DNA of 64,000 nt from Aradus depressus (GCA_963662175.1 OY759225.1:18587601-18651600); one strand, 5' to 3'. Counted from the stretch's first letter, positions 1 to 11,112 are shown. The notes: a model not told the origin generated them from the letters alone. Program-made: numbers and translations.

Positions 1-360
1 CACCCTGCCACCTCTATATAGGATAGACAACCAAGTAGCAATAGCCATTATGTCAGACAGTCTGGGTCTCACCAGGCAGATGGCAGCACTCTGCCACCTC
101 TATATACGATAGACAACCAAGTGTTTTGTTCACCTAATAATGATTGCTCACCCCAGACTGCAGTCATTGAGACTGTTGACCTGCTAACCAACAACAGGAT
201 ATCGACATTAACCATGGATCACGATTCCACGAAAACATGGAAAGAATCGATTAAATATCGGGGCAAAGGATGCAGGCGCCATCAGTTCTGGGAACCTTCA
301 TTGCTGAAATCTTGCTTATTCGCGCTCTATGCTGTTGGACGCAAGTTGAATTCTAGTTCA
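1..360. repeat. short direct repeat at window start; otherwise nothing recognised
   Basis: A segment of about 32 bp containing CACCTCTATATA and GATAGACAACCAAGT occurs at 4-35 and again at 90-121, with one or two mismatches, so the window opens inside an 86-bp tandem duplication. The rest has no motif I recognise. A 96-codon open frame at 121-411 has no family features and I do not regard it as a gene. Confidence 0.5.
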
Positions 361-960
361 GGTTTCCATGTGGGAATCGGCAGAAGGGACTCAACTCAAA
401 AACTCCAATAACTCCTGATGTAATATATGTATTGACAAGAATTTTCATATTTAAAGTCAAAACCCAAAGAGGACGAAATTTCAACGATAACGGACAGAGG
501 GAAGAAGGGGTTGAGGAGATGGAACACAATACAAAAACCCTAACAACTGCCGATATAATAAATACGGCGTTGCGAAAGAGAAGGGCGAACTCAACAAATG
601 TTGAAATCGTGAAAATTGAGTTTAACGATTTTTTGTGACGGGGCCAACTCAACAAAAAGTTACTTGTTACGTTTTTCATCCCTCCCTCATTAATGTAAGG
701 TAATTAATCATTAATTAATTAATTAACCATTAATAGAATAAAACAGTAGTAAATAAAAAAAAATTGACCTATGTGTTGAGTTCGCCCTTCTCTTTCGCAA
801 CGCCTCATATGTATCTACATAAAATTTAGTACGAGGATTTTGGAGCCTCCACATATTAGTGGAGTATAAAATATTAGCGCAAACGCGTCGACTGGTTTGA
901 AGTGAAAATACATTGCCAATGATTCACCGACAATTTATTTTTTTTTTTTAAGAAAATACA
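361..960 (+). repeat. copy of dispersed high-copy repeat family X
   Basis: This old family recurs all over the window. Its hallmarks, in order, are a G-rich stretch after ATCGGC, AATAACTGCCGATGTAATGA, a segment like AAATTTAGTATGAGGATTT, and a block around GGTGATTCACCGACAAC followed by a T-run. Here the first block is near 395-460 and the last near 900-950. No coding frame survives. Other copies lie near 1295-1915, 7140-7800, 15660-15960, 16780-17260, 22440-22580, 25893-26460, 35335-35860, 43380-43500, 44120-46520 and 52310-52710. The class is unknown. Confidence 0.6.
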
Positions 961-1294
961 ACGCAAGCTATAATATTTATCATAAAAACGTGAAAAATTC
1001 GCCCCTTAACAACTTAAATAATACCATTAAAATTCTTAAATTAAAGGCAAACGGAGAAACATGCAAAATAATGAGAACAATGAAGGAATTTATTACATGA
1101 CTAACTACCCTTTAAAGTCATACCAAATTAAATGGGTTGTAATTATTTTGCAATTTTAAACACAACCCTCAAAGCAAAAACATCATTTTAAGGGTCTTAT
1201 TTACATTAGGGGATGGAAGAATGGTTCTCTGACTTTTACCTCCATTTAAAATATATTCGACTAAAAAATATTGCAATTCAAAATTATTTATTAC
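961..1294. other. AT-rich DNA, nothing recognised
   Basis: No ORF, repeat end or RNA motif was recognised here. A simple homopolymer T-run precedes it. Confidence 0.5.
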
Positions 1295-1915
1295 TTCTCC
1301 GGTTATACGAAGTATAGGAGAAGTTATGTAATCGAAAACTTTGTTTTCACCGAAATGTTGATACCAAAAATATTTTTTTTAAATGTTGGTGAATTAAATT
1401 AACTTTTTCTTCCCCCTTCAATATTCACCAGCTGACTTACAAAAGGGCTCATAAATCCTCATAACAAATTTTGTGTCGATAAATTCATTACATCGGCAGT
1501 TATTAGGGGCTTTTTGAATTGAGCACCACCTCTGAACACTTCCTTCTCTTCAGCCGATATTGCAGAAATTTGACAGGTTATGTCCACATTAGAACGGCAG
1601 TTATTGTTGCTTTTGAGTTAACCCTCTCCCCAAATCCATCTTTCCCCCTCAAACTATTTGGCTCAAAATTATTAGATTTTACCCTTATAGGATTTTGGTT
1701 ACACATATAAAATTTTGTGACGATACATTCATTTTATCGACAGTTATTGCAGTATTTATCTTAAGCTTTCACTCAATCCCCGCTTCCCTTTGGTCAATTT
1801 GGCTAAAAAAAAACAGTAATTGTCATTGTTAGAGGGTTCTGGATTCACATATAAAATTTTGTCTTGATACATTCATTGTATCGGGAGTTATCGTGTTCAC
1901 AGGCAGACAGACATA
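1295..1915 (-). repeat. family X copies, including the palindromic end
   Basis: The segment at 1297-1335 carries the hairpin-like sequence shared by family X (TATACGAAGTATAGGAGAAG). It also occurs near 15915, 25910, 44205, 45415 and 52325. Two or three degenerate blocks with reverse-oriented repeat motifs (ACATCGGCAGTTATTAGG, AATTTTGTGTCGATA) follow at 1465-1520, 1580-1610 and 1850-1900. The 63-codon frame at 1519-1710 lies inside the repeat and is not treated as a gene. Confidence 0.5.
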
Positions 1916-1982
1916 TTTTTTTTTTTTCATTTCACTTTATGTTATTATTCTTGTTTTCCTTACATATTATTTAATATACGAG

Positions 1983-2533
1983 CAGGGACGTAGCCAGGAT
2001 TTTGAGCAGAGGGGGGCAAAGTTAGGCTACGATGGTGGGGGGTATAGACACCCGGGGGCACAGCCCGCAGTTTCCGTGGTTAGCGTTGCAGACTTTTTGT
2101 TATTAATATATAATAACTCTAGAAGCTCCCCCTGAGGTAACTGACTGTAATACTTAAGTTGACTTTACATGAGCAGCAAAAATGCAAAGTGCAGCAGCAG
2201 CAAATGCACGTTGTGGTTTCTGTGATTTTAGAATTAAATGACTCACATCCAATAGCGTGCATTTGCTGCTGCTGAGCTTTGCATTTTTACTGCGCATATA
2301 AAGTCAGCTTTAAGAGTATAAAGTATAACATAAATGACGATTTTGAGCGAGGAAATAAAATGATGGAATTCATATATATTTAAATAAATGTAATATGACT
2401 TGTTTTGTAGATGTACATTTATGTAACAGCTGGTTGCTGATTTAGGAATCAGACGCACGGGAAATTTGAAGATCCTATTGGTAACTTGCAAGCAATCCAT
2501 ATCCTCCCCCCTCCCCTCCTGGCTACGCCCCTG
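1983..2533 (+). mobile_element. hAT-type MITE, 551 bp, with 8-bp target duplication
   Basis: The element starts CAGGGACGTAGCCAGGA and ends TCCTGGCTACGCCCCTG, an imperfect terminal inverted repeat of the hAT form. The 8-bp TATACGAG flanks it exactly (1975-1982 and 2534-2541), the hAT-type duplication length. It has no transposase. Near the middle are two arms about 100 bp apart (about 2178-2212 and 2256-2287) rich in GCAGCAGCAGCAAATGCACG and its complement, predicting a long internal hairpin. Related copies lie at 38647-39137 and 55367-55686. Confidence 0.9.
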
Positions 2534-2541
2534 TATACGAG

Positions 2542-4186
2542 TATATTACATTGTACGACTTTTTTGTATTCCTTAAGAACTTTTCAGGATCCCTAATACC
2601 TATGAACTATAACATAAATTTGATATTATCAATGGAGTAAGAGTTTAATGTCAAAAAAGTTTCTATAGTCAGATATCTTCTTAGTGAAAGTTACCTTATA
2701 GCAGGATTTAAAAGTTTTTCTTGGAGGGTGCTAGGATTTGTCAGGAACACACTTCTCCATATGCAGACCAACACCTGGTCTCCATAACTCTATCTTATAT
2801 ATACACACCCTCTCCAGTTCCCCTAACTGTATGTCACACTGATATATTACATTATCAATGAGAACAAGTCCATCCAACGTGAAGTGCAGGAGGTATAACT
2901 AAATGAGGAACTGTCTGCCTCAAAAAGTTGAAAAAAAAGGTTGGGGATGTGTCTATGGCAGCGAGACGTTTTTAGCGTATATTTTTAGTGTATAGCCGGG
3001 GCTGCAGGCACGCCGCGGTCGTACTACAGCCAGTGAACGCCTCACATTTATCCCGAGCTCTCTCAGTTCGCCAAGGAGATTAAGGTGAGCTGGGAGTGAC
3101 CGCTTATCGTCGCAGATGGTCGGCAGCGATCGCTCCTAGCCTACCACAGCAACAGAGAAATAATTATTTATGTTTTTGTTTTATTTTGAATGTTAAATAA
3201 AATAGTTAGGCCCTCATTTCCCCGATGGGTGTCGTAGCCTCCGTCGGAGGTCGGACACCCAAAAAAAAAAAATGGGTGTCATCTTTACTCGCTATGTCCA
3301 ACTGTTAGGGTACAGCAGCGCTAGAGGTACTCGCGCCGTCGTGAACTTTGCGACGCTCCCGAAACAGTCTCGCTCTGCGCCTGTCATTGGGGTATCTGTG
3401 CCTTGCCCACAGCCTCCTCTTTCCAACGATATGCGTGATCTATATTTTCTGGCTCTTGCGCGGGCTGAAGTCGACATATTGAATTTTCACTGTTTTTTAC
3501 ACACTTACTTTAAGTTTTTATATAGAAATATTGTCCAAAAAAGACTTTATAATTATAACTTAAATCGATCGATAATGGCAAACTCTATACACGAACAGCC
3601 GAATCATGGCGCTACCACGTCTCAGTCGTGAGTTACATTGAATGGAAAGGAGCGAGAGCGCCAGTTTAGGCCAATTAGCGCTCGGTGCCCTCCCCATCGC
3701 TCCGCTCGCCCGCGACGCTAACTCAAGGTCGTATTAGCGAGCTGACACCGTACTTACGTCTCTGAGGCTAATAGTTAGGGAGTTATTAAAGCAAGACGAT
3801 ATAGACGTTATCGTACGGTCCAAATTTCTGTCCTGGTACCCGTATGTTTCTGGGTGATTTTAAAGACGTTTCACTTCATAAGGTAAGCCTTTCTATATCT
3901 TAATAAATAAATTACCAGGTCTTGTATGTAATAGTATGATGTTCTGGGGCGAGATATCTCATAGAAATTTGAGGCGTTGTCTTCCTACTTTTTTATTTGC
4001 GACCAGACCCAGTTTTCAATGCAACAGCGTCACCAGTGGCACATCCCACCAGTGCATTGTCGTACTGGCCAGTAGTCCTTTAGACTCAACATTGTACGGG
4101 TTTCTATGATATCACCAAGTCTATTCTCGATACAATTCATCATTCTGTCCTATAAATTATTACTTTCTTATTATAATATAATACAT
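2542..4186. other. unclassified stretch with a GC-richer island (about 2985-3790)
   Basis: No family was recognised. The central 800 bp is clearly richer in G and C than its flanks. A 119-codon open frame spans 3272-3631, but it has no domain, its tail is low complexity, and nothing shows that it is expressed. A strong hairpin sits at 3226-3261 (GGGTGTC pairing with GACACCC, with CCTCCG and CGGAGG inside) just before a 12-A run and 30 bp after AATAAA-like sequence. That could be the 3' end of a retroposed transcript. The island might be an ancient element or a host 5' exon or CpG island. Confidence 0.3.
3226..3272 (+). repeat. stable hairpin followed by a 12-A run
   Basis: TGGGTGTC at 3226-3233 pairs with GACACCCA at 3254-3261, and CCTCCG pairs with CGGAGG inside. 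An A-run follows directly at 3261-3272. A hairpin plus A-tail resembles the 3' end of a non-LTR retroelement or retroposed RNA. No element body could be identified upstream. Confidence 0.45.
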
Positions 4187-4400
4187 GAGGTCGCCAGTAG
4201 CTCAGTGGTATGCTTGCTTGCTTACTGAGCTCAAGATCAACGTTAAGCGATGATCCCGAGACTGTATGATGTCAGGTACTCGTTAAAGACTCCTTCTCTA
4301 GGAGAATTAAAATTTAGGGTAGGCAAAATTTAGGATTCCCATAGTAGTGTCGGGCTATCCATGAGAGTGACGAAAGAGCGCTCTGGTAATAGGCGATATA
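4187..4400 (+). mobile_element. SINE family 1, copy 1 (internally deleted)
   Basis: The head GTAGCTCAGTGGTATG matches the A-box half of a tRNA. The copy then jumps from GAGCTCAAGATC to ACGTTAAGCGATG, losing the B box and first linker seen in other copies. The tail with AAATTTAGGGTAGGCAAAA and GAAAGAGCGCTCTGGT is intact, but the CCTAA end is missing. The deletion makes it unlikely to be transcribed by RNA polymerase III. Confidence 0.85.
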
Positions 4401-4745
4401 TTTCTGGTTTTATTTCTTTGAGATGATCTTTCTTCTGATTCTGAGAGTGATGACTTTGAAAGAACTGGATGCGCTTGATGTTGGATGACTTAAGAATGCT
4501 TAATGTGAACGAGAAAGGAGAAAGCATGCTCCCGAAGTCCCCTCTATTTGCCAAAGTAGCAATGAGTGACTGTGATAGTAAGGATGGACTTGGAGATAAG
4601 CTTTAAGCCATTAGGATGAAGCCGAGACAGTCCTTGCTCCTAACCCGGACGTAAACTGATCCCATCTGGAGCTGAAGTCGCACTTGGAGGCAATTAAATG
4701 GGAAGGGGGGGAACTGTAGATATACTCCACTCCCTACCATACATT
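4401..4745. other. unclassified, weakly coding-like
   Basis: There is no recognised element. On the plus strand a short frame near 4419-4472 reads an acidic Ser/Asp run (DDLSSDSESDDFE) before a stop. Such runs occur at the start of some piggyBac-type transposases, but 18 codons cannot support that call. The 74-codon minus frame at 4330-4554 mostly translates the SINE tail and was rejected. Confidence 0.25.
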
Positions 4746-4758
4746 ATATATGGAAAAA

Positions 4759-4805
<47 letters not shown>
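4759..4805. repeat. (TA)n microsatellite
   Basis: About 22 TA units with rare interruptions. The next element (the minus-strand Helitron) starts shortly after and its 3' end is not visible, so the microsatellite may have replaced the original junction. Confidence 0.95.
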
Positions 4806-4807
<2 letters not shown>

Positions 4808-4854
4808 CCAACCACACTTTTACAGTTCACTGGCATTACGGCATTGAGTTTATA

Positions 4855-6413
4855 TTGATGACAAGTCAAATTTCAGCGATATCGGCTGAGGGGAGGGGGG
4901 AGTTCCGGGGAGAGGGCTCAGTTCAAAAATCCACAACCCCCCTCCAATTCACAATTTTGTGACGCCACACACTTTTTTTTTTATTTGGCCTTTAAGTATA
5001 CTACATATGAAACTTCATGACAATCCGACCATTAATTAATGAGTTAGCACTATTTATATGCTTAGCCCCCCTAACAACCCCCCCTCCCGTTCGAAATTTT
5101 GGGACGCCATATAGCCTATTATTCAATCGGTCTTGAAAGGATGCTACATGTGAAGTTTCATGAATATCCGTCCAGCCGTTTGGGCGTGATGCTGGAACAA
5201 ACATACAAACATACAAACAAACCCCGTTACAGTATAGAAGTATAGAAGCCGGTGGAAGAGAATGGGTAGATAAGCGAATCTGAATTTAAAAATCCTAATA
5301 ACTGCCGATGTATTGAATGTATCAACATCAAAATTCGTATTTAAAATTAACATTCACGGAGGACATATCCAGTCAAATGTCAGAGATATCGGTTGAGGGG
5401 AGGGGGGAGTTCCGGGGTGGGGGCCCTTTTCAAAAATCCCAATAACTGCCGATGTAATGAATGTATCGACATCAAATTTCGTATTTAAAACTAAAATCCA
5501 CTTAGGACATAACCAGTCAAATTTCAACGATATCGGCTGAGGGGAGGGGGGAGTTCCGGGGAGAGGGCTCAGTTCAAAAATTCACAACCCCCCTCCCGTT
5601 CACAATTTTGTGACGTCACACACTTTTTTTTTCTATTTGGCCTTCAAGAATACTACATATGAAATTTCATGACAATCCGACCATTAATAGTATGAGTTAG
5701 CACTATTTTTAAGCTTAGTCCCCCTTACAACCCCCCCTCCCGTTCGAAATTTTGGGACACCACATTGCCTATTATTCAATCGGTCTTGAAAGGATGCTAC
5801 ATATGAAGTTTCATGAATATCCGTCTAGCCGTTTGGGCGTGATGCTGGAACAAACATACAAACAAACCCCGTTTCAGTATAGAAGTATAGAAGCCGGTGG
5901 AAGAGAATGGGTAGATAAGCGAATCTGAATTTAAAAATCCCAATAACTGCCGATGTAATGAATGTATCGGCATCAAATTTCGTATTTAAAACTAAAATCC
6001 ACTTAGGACATAACCAGTCAAATTTCAGTGATATCGGCTGAGGGGAGGGGGGAGTTCCGGGGAGAGGGCTCAGTTCAAAAATCCACAACCCCCCTCCCGT
6101 TCAAAATTTTGGGACGCCACACACCTTATATTTTTATTTGACCTCCAGGAATACTATGTATGAAATTTCATGACAATTCGACCATTAGTTAATGAGTTAG
6201 CACTATTTATATACTTAGGCCCCCATGACAACCCCCCCTCCCGTTCAAAATTTGGGGACGCCACATAGCCTATTATTCAATCGGGCTCAAAAGCATTCTA
6301 CATGTGAAGTTTCATGAATATCCGTCTAGCCGTTTGGGCGTGATGCTGGAACAAACCCACAAATAAACCCACAAACATACAAACAAACCCCGTTTCAGCT
6401 TTATTTATATAGA
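4855..6413 (-). mobile_element. non-autonomous Helitron with internal tandem repeats, 3' end missing
   Basis: Read on the minus strand it begins at 6413 with TCTATATAAATAAAGCTGAA, the TC-TATATA form of Helitron 5' ends. Preceding and following bases fit the usual A/T target. Inside, a unit of about 500-560 bp (G-rich block, TGACGCCACACAC, CATGAAATTTCATATG-like, CCCCCTCCCG, GTTTGGGCGTGATGCTGG) is repeated almost three times (4860-5350, 5500-5990, 5990-6400, with a partial copy at 5350-5460). The same internal repeats occur in the Helitron at 23592-24583. No CTAG end with hairpin is found near 4800. It has no Rep/helicase coding. Confidence 0.7.
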
Positions 6414-6419
6414 TTTAAA

Positions 6420-7135
6420 ATTGTATAAGAAACATTTGTTATTAAAACCATTGTTTTGAAAGGATTAACTGTTTTGGTGTAAATCAAGTAAACGTACAAA
6501 AAAAACATTAAGGCGTAGTGAAGGCCCACGCCGTAGATTTTCCTTGAAAACATCGGGATAAAATCATTTTTCATTTTCTTTTCGATGCTGCCGTAGCTCT
6601 TGCATTTGCTCGGCTTTTTAAGTTTTTAAAATTCCTTTTGATGTAAGATTTCCTCTTATTTGCGTTTTCTATAATTCCGCGCATATTTACGATTCATACG
6701 GGACCACAACTTTAATTGTTTTGCAATTTTCAATTTAATACCAATTTTTACATATATTTCGGCAAATATTTTTATTGTTTCACTTTGAGTCCTAGAAGTG
6801 CTCCTCAAGCTCTTTACAATGACACCCGAATCAACGTTCTATCTAAACGCGTTATCACACTACACTAATTTCTAATTTTACACAACGCTAATTAGCAACA
6901 ATCATCCGCCAAAGCCCACACTAGCCCGATAACGTCACAGGCAAAACAAACACTGCACAACAAACACATACAGACATGATCTATCCATTGTGACCTCAAC
7001 CGTTGTTATCGCATTATTAGTCTCGTAGTTATTATCGATTGAAATCTGACGGTATTTTGTAACACAAGCAAGTTTGACCGGCTATCACTGTGCTTAACGA
7101 GCGAATAGACGTTTTCACGTCAAAAAGGGTTTTGA
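6420..7135 (-). mobile_element. decayed element related to 43495-44115 (inverted copy)
   Basis: From about 6510 to 7130 the minus strand aligns nearly end to end with the plus strand of 43495-44115. Shared landmarks are TTTTGACGTGAAAACG, GCTCGTTAAGCAC, TAACGCGTTTAGATAG and AAATCTACGGCG. In the 43.8-kb copy this region holds an 83-codon basic ORF, which frameshifts and stops have broken here. Both ends carry GTTTTCACG in inverted orientation, a possible short terminal repeat. The class is unsure; the basic SAE-like protein start reminds me of N-termini of Helitron-like proteins, which is inference. Confidence 0.5.
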
Positions 7136-7275
7136 GAAGTACGAAAGGTGATCCAAAAGTTCCTGTAAAATTTACATAACCTGTAAAATTTCAACAATAT
7201 CGGCCGAAGGGAAAGGGGGTTCAGGGGAGGGGGCTCAATTCAGAAACCCTAATAACTACCAATGTAATGAATTTA

Positions 7276-7629
7276 GAGGGCGCCGGTAGCTCAGTGGTAT
7301 GCGTGCTTGCCTTCTGAGCTCAAGAACGTGGGTTCGTAACCCGACCGAGGCCCTTAGTTTATTTTATCTGGGAGGTAAAATAAACTTAAGCACGCCGTCC
7401 TTCGGATGGGACGTTAAGCGATGGTTCCGAGCCTGTATGATGTCAGGTACTAGTTAAAGACCCCTACCCTAGGTGAATAAAAATTTAGGATAGGCAAAAT
7501 TTAGGACTCCCACAGTAGGCCCGACTCTACTGTCATGTCCACCAGAGTGACGAAAGAGCGCTCTGGTAGTAGGCGATATGACCTCGTAGTTAAAGCCCGG
7601 GCATGAGTCATAAAAACCTAACCTAACCT
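7276..7629 (+). mobile_element. SINE family 1, full copy with 12-bp target duplication
   Basis: A tRNA-like head with A box (TAGCTCAGTGGTATGCGTGC) and B-box-like GTGGGTTCGTAACCC is followed by an unrelated body of about 270 bp. The copy ends ACCTAACCTAACCT. GTAATGAATTTA flanks it at 7264-7275 and 7630-7641. It splits a family X repeat, whose two halves resume on each side, so it is younger than that repeat. Confidence 0.95.
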
Positions 7630-7641
7630 GTAATGAATTTA

Positions 7642-8450
7642 TCTAAACAAAGTTTAGTATGAGGATTTAGGAGCCTCTATGTAAGTCATCTGTTTAATAT
7701 TAACCCAAACGGTCAACTCGTTTTGGAAGGGGAGCGAAAAGTTAATTGATTAATTCGTTCTGGGGCTGCACATAGCCGGTGATTCCCTAACAACTTTTTT
7801 TTTAATATTGAAGAGATTATAAAAAACAAAATTACGTTGAAAATTCAACAATGATAATGTGAAGGTATAGTTGCGTAATGGATGAGTGAGCGTAGTGTAA
7901 GAATGGTCTGGTAGTTAATTGTTAATTGTGTTAAGGGAAGAGACCCAGACTTGGGCTATAACTCCCAGTTATGTCGCATAACTCCCAGCTATCCCCCTCC
8001 CTCCATCGCGCTCTCGCTCTCTCCTTCTATTTGCTTCTACTAATTTTAGAGATCTCCACTCCGTTCTATCTCCACCAAGGTAGATCTCTACCAAAACAAC
8101 TTTAGGACAAAGAAAATTAATCCTGTTTAGTGTCTTTCCACTTTGACTTCTAATGGAAGTTGGACATTTAGAAGAGGAGTCATAATTAAGATAACAGATT
8201 TATTTTGTGTCTGTTGAGTTGTCTCAGGAAATTTTCAGATAATGTAGCTCATAGAATTTGTTTACGTCACTAGAAAAATCCAAAATCCAGTTAATTTTAA
8301 AACAGATATAAAAAAATTTGGTTATCATTATGCCGAAATAATTTAAAATATAACATAATATATTATAATTACTAATATATTGTAATGGGCTGGATTTAGG
8401 GGATCTGGAAATATAGTAAATAAAAAAATAAATAAAATAATATATCAGTG
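7642..8450. repeat. rest of family X copy, then unclassified AT-rich DNA
   Basis: 7642-7800 continues the family X copy interrupted by the SINE and ends with the ACCGGTGATTCCC-like block and a T-run. 7985-8060 is a C/T-rich stretch (CTCTCGCTCTCTCC). The remainder is AT-rich with no ORF or recognised repeat. Confidence 0.45.
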
Positions 8451-8456
8451 TTTTAT

Positions 8457-8474
8457 AATATATATATATATATA

Positions 8475-8537
<63 letters not shown>
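8457..8537. repeat. (TA)n microsatellite, target of the LTR element
   Basis: A near-pure TA run stops exactly at the 5' LTR and resumes briefly after the 3' LTR (14358-14369). This is what insertion into an alternating ATAT target would give. The exact 4-bp duplication cannot be told apart from the microsatellite. Confidence 0.95.
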
Positions 8538-8542
<5 letters not shown>

Positions 8543-9801
8543 AGCATGTCTACCCTATAGATAATGCTCAGAACTGGCGATGTCTACGAGAGGATCGCGA
8601 TCGCTAGGAGCAAAGTATGGGTTGTGTGGTGTTGAATAAACGAGAATTGCATTTGGAAGAGAATGCTCGGAACCAATGATGCCTGCGAGAGAATCGCGAT
8701 CGCTGGGAGCGAAAATAAAGAATAATAGAGACACAATGGAAAGGAAGCCAAGATAATTGTCTACATCCGGTGTATAAGGAATAAGCAGTAAAGGTTTTTT
8801 TTTCTTACTCCAGGTTTTCACACAACTAGAGGCAGATGTTAATTGGTAACATGCGATTGGCTGGAAATAAAATGGGCGGAGTCCGACGACCAATCAAGTC
8901 TCGAGAACTGTCCCCTACCACGGTCAGATATCGGAAGCCACTCCCCGTTTTACTCATTCTTCGTTCATGTCTTGGGTGATCACCACGTATCTTTTCTATA
9001 AGTAATATCAGTTAGAATATGTGAAATTAACTTTCTTCGTTCATGTTTTGGGTGATCACCACGTATCTTTTCTATAAGTAATATCAGTTAGAATATGTGA
9101 AATTAACTTTCTTTGCTCATGTCTTGGTGGATCACCACGTATCTTTTCTATAAGTAAAGTTTAGTTTGAATATGTGAAATTACTAACAGTCTTCGTTCAT
9201 GTCTTGGGTGATCACCACGTATCTTTTCTATAAGTAATATCAGTTTGAATATGTGAATTAGTCGTAGAGACACACTTTGATTTTGGACGGTGCAAAGTCA
9301 GTGGGGGTGTAACTTCTGGTGTGCCCTCGAAACTACGCAGATCTTCTGGGACTATGTGAATAGACGATTTCTACGGGAAGTCCAGAAAGGGTGATCACGC
9401 CGTCATTCGCCATGGATATCGTATCGAGGTACCTCGTAATTAAGTTATAATTCAGTCCTTCAGACACACGGCCAAATTATATATATTCAATTGTTGTTTT
9501 GTAAATATATTCTTATTAAAATAAATATGTTAAAGTTATAGGTTTGATTCATTTCATTCCCCCCCCACTCATGCTTCTTCTGGTTGACAACAGTAATTAA
9601 TTATTGTTAATTACTGATGTCAACTAACCGTTAGGATCTTGTAACCGTTCTTCCCGTGGGAGTGCTTTCAGCTATTCAGGCATTGTTTAATTAAAGTCGC
9701 GATTTAAATAATTTTCAATTTTAATAATTTTTCGATCTCAATTTTATTTATTTTATTAATTACGTGATTTGCACTCACACAGGGAGGGAAATGGTTATAA
9801 T
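8538..9801 (+). repeat. 5' LTR (1264 bp) of an LTR retrotransposon
   Basis: It begins ATTGTAGCATGTC and ends GGTTATAAT, so the ends form a short imperfect inverted repeat (ATTGTA versus ATTATA). It is near-identical to 12930-14357, except that it has four rather than six copies of a 76-bp tandem unit (8957-9262) and an 8-C rather than 20-C run. Each unit centres on GGGTGATCACCACG, which contains the palindrome GGTGATCACC. The 112-codon frame on the minus strand (8555-8893) lies wholly inside the LTR and is a shadow. Confidence 0.95.
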
Positions 9802-9819
9802 TGGCGCCCGAACAGGGAC
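9802..9819 (+). promoter_or_regulatory. primer-binding site, tRNA-Lys type
   Basis: TGGCGCCCGAACAGGGAC follows the 5' LTR with no gap. It is identical to the 18-nt site complementary to the 3' end of tRNA-Lys(3) used by many retroelements. It fixes the LTR boundary and the plus orientation of the element. Confidence 0.95.
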
Positions 9820-10245
9820 TTGATTTGTTTAATAATTATGCCAATTAGTATAATTAATGAACCCCACTAATCGGTCCCTTATTAATTAATTAATTTTTTT
9901 TAATTAAAAAAAAAAAAAAAAAAAAAAATTTTTTTTTTGCTTTTTAACGTAGATTCCAGCCTATTAGGCCACAATGTTATATTTTCACTTAAAGTCGGTA
10001 TTTAGAATCAAAACTGAAGAAGGATGGGTGAGGGTAGGGACAATGAATGACATCATTTATTGAAATAATTTTATTTTTTTTGTTTTTGATTTTTTTTTTA
10101 TGTAGATTTAGTAGGCATTTATTTTACATATTATAACTATTGTTGTATTGTGATGCCATCTGACAGGTCACCATAGAAATTAGGTTAGCACCAGACCTCC
10201 CGTATAATTCATTTAATTGTTTTGATATATATTTCGTTTACCAGC
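9820..10245 (+). other. leader between primer site and gag-like ORF
   Basis: An untranslated leader of about 425 bp, with a long A/T homopolymer block at 9895-9938. No ORF or splice signal was recognised. Confidence 0.5.
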
Positions 10246-11112
10246 ATGGAAGGGAAAGGGAAGTCGGACTTAGAGCCGATACAGACACGGTCTAGGAAAA
10301 CTATCCGTACGCCACCGGAGTCCCCGGTAGAAAATCCTAAATTTGACCTAGAGGCGATGTTTAAGGCCATGCAGGAACAGATAGGACAGCAGGGAAAGGC
10401 CATGCAGGAACAGATGGGAAACTTGGGAAATTCCCTAGGACAGCAGACTTCGGAGATAAAGGAACAAATTTCGGCAATGGCAAATAATATCGAATCCATT
10501 AATCGCGATATGGGCACTCTACGATCTGAGTCCGGAGAATTGAGAACTAGACAGGATAATTTAGAAGGGAAATATGACAAACATGTTTCTGAAGTTAGGG
10601 ACATGGTAGATGTCTGTCATCATGAAATTACAGGTGGGATCGTGTCAGAAACACAGCATCTAGATAAGGAGGTCGAAGAAATAAATTCGAACCAAAATAT
10701 TATTAGTACCGATTGTGAGAAGAGATTCGCCGATATCTCGAAGAGAATAGATACTGTTTCGGGTCAAACTCAGATCTCAACCCCAAAACAAGATGACCGA
10801 ATGACATTTACCGTACCCGAAGGACATAGGAATTGGCCTACGAACCAGACTTTTGCTCGCGAACAGCCTAGCAATGTCACCTTCCAAGATGTCTACGTGA
10901 AAAATTACGAACGTGGTGAGGTGGCGTTACGTAATAGCGTTTTGGATTTGCCCAACCATTTTATATTTAAATTGTTACTATTCTGGGAAGGACCTTACCA
11001 GATTTTAGACAAGGAAAGTCCTCAAATATTTATTTTAGGACATCTCGGCAGCGACGTAGCGGAAGGAGGAATCTTTTATATGACATCACAGAAGCCGTGT
11101 ATTAGCGGATAA
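10246..11112 (+). CDS. Gag-like ORF fused to integrase-tail (GPY/F-like) remnant
   Basis: The frame is open from an ATG at 10222, but I prefer the ATG at 10246 (MEGKGKSDLEP), which gives 288 residues. The N-terminal third is charged and basic (TRSRKTIRTPP). Next come about 120 residues rich in Q, E, K and M with two near-repeats of KAMQEQ, likely coiled coil, as in Gag proteins of insect LTR elements. The last 60 residues change character and contain KLLLFWEGPYQI (near residue 230-240), which resembles the GPY/F module at the C-terminus of chromovirus and gypsy-type integrases. No CCHC knuckle, protease, RT, RNase H or DDE core is present. The simplest reading is an internal deletion joining gag to the end of pol. 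It could still supply Gag, but not enzymes. The 131-codon minus frame at 10209-10604 is a shadow. Confidence 0.65.
   Translation: MEGKGKSDLEPIQTRSRKTIRTPPESPVENPKFDLEAMFKAMQEQIGQQGKAMQEQMGNLGNSLGQQTSEIKEQISAMANNIESINRDMGTLRSESGELRTRQDNLEGKYDKHVSEVRDMVDVCHHEITGGIVSETQHLDKEVEEINSNQNIISTDCEKRFADISKRIDTVSGQTQISTPKQDDRMTFTVPEGHRNWPTNQTFAREQPSNVTFQDVYVKNYERGEVALRNSVLDLPNHFIFKLLLFWEGPYQILDKESPQIFILGHLGSDVAEGGIFYMTSQKPCISG

Noticed and set aside
3272..3631. 119-codon frame in the GC-richer island
   Set aside because: No recognisable domain, low-complexity C-terminus and a short competing minus frame. Kept only as part of an unclassified stretch.
4330..4554. 74-codon minus frame
   Set aside because: The C-terminal third is the antisense of a SINE tail. 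No independent support.
8555..8893. 112-codon minus frame, repeated identically at 12947-13285
   Set aside because: It lies inside the two LTRs and is antisense to the element. Identity follows from LTR duplication, and there is no domain or codon signal.
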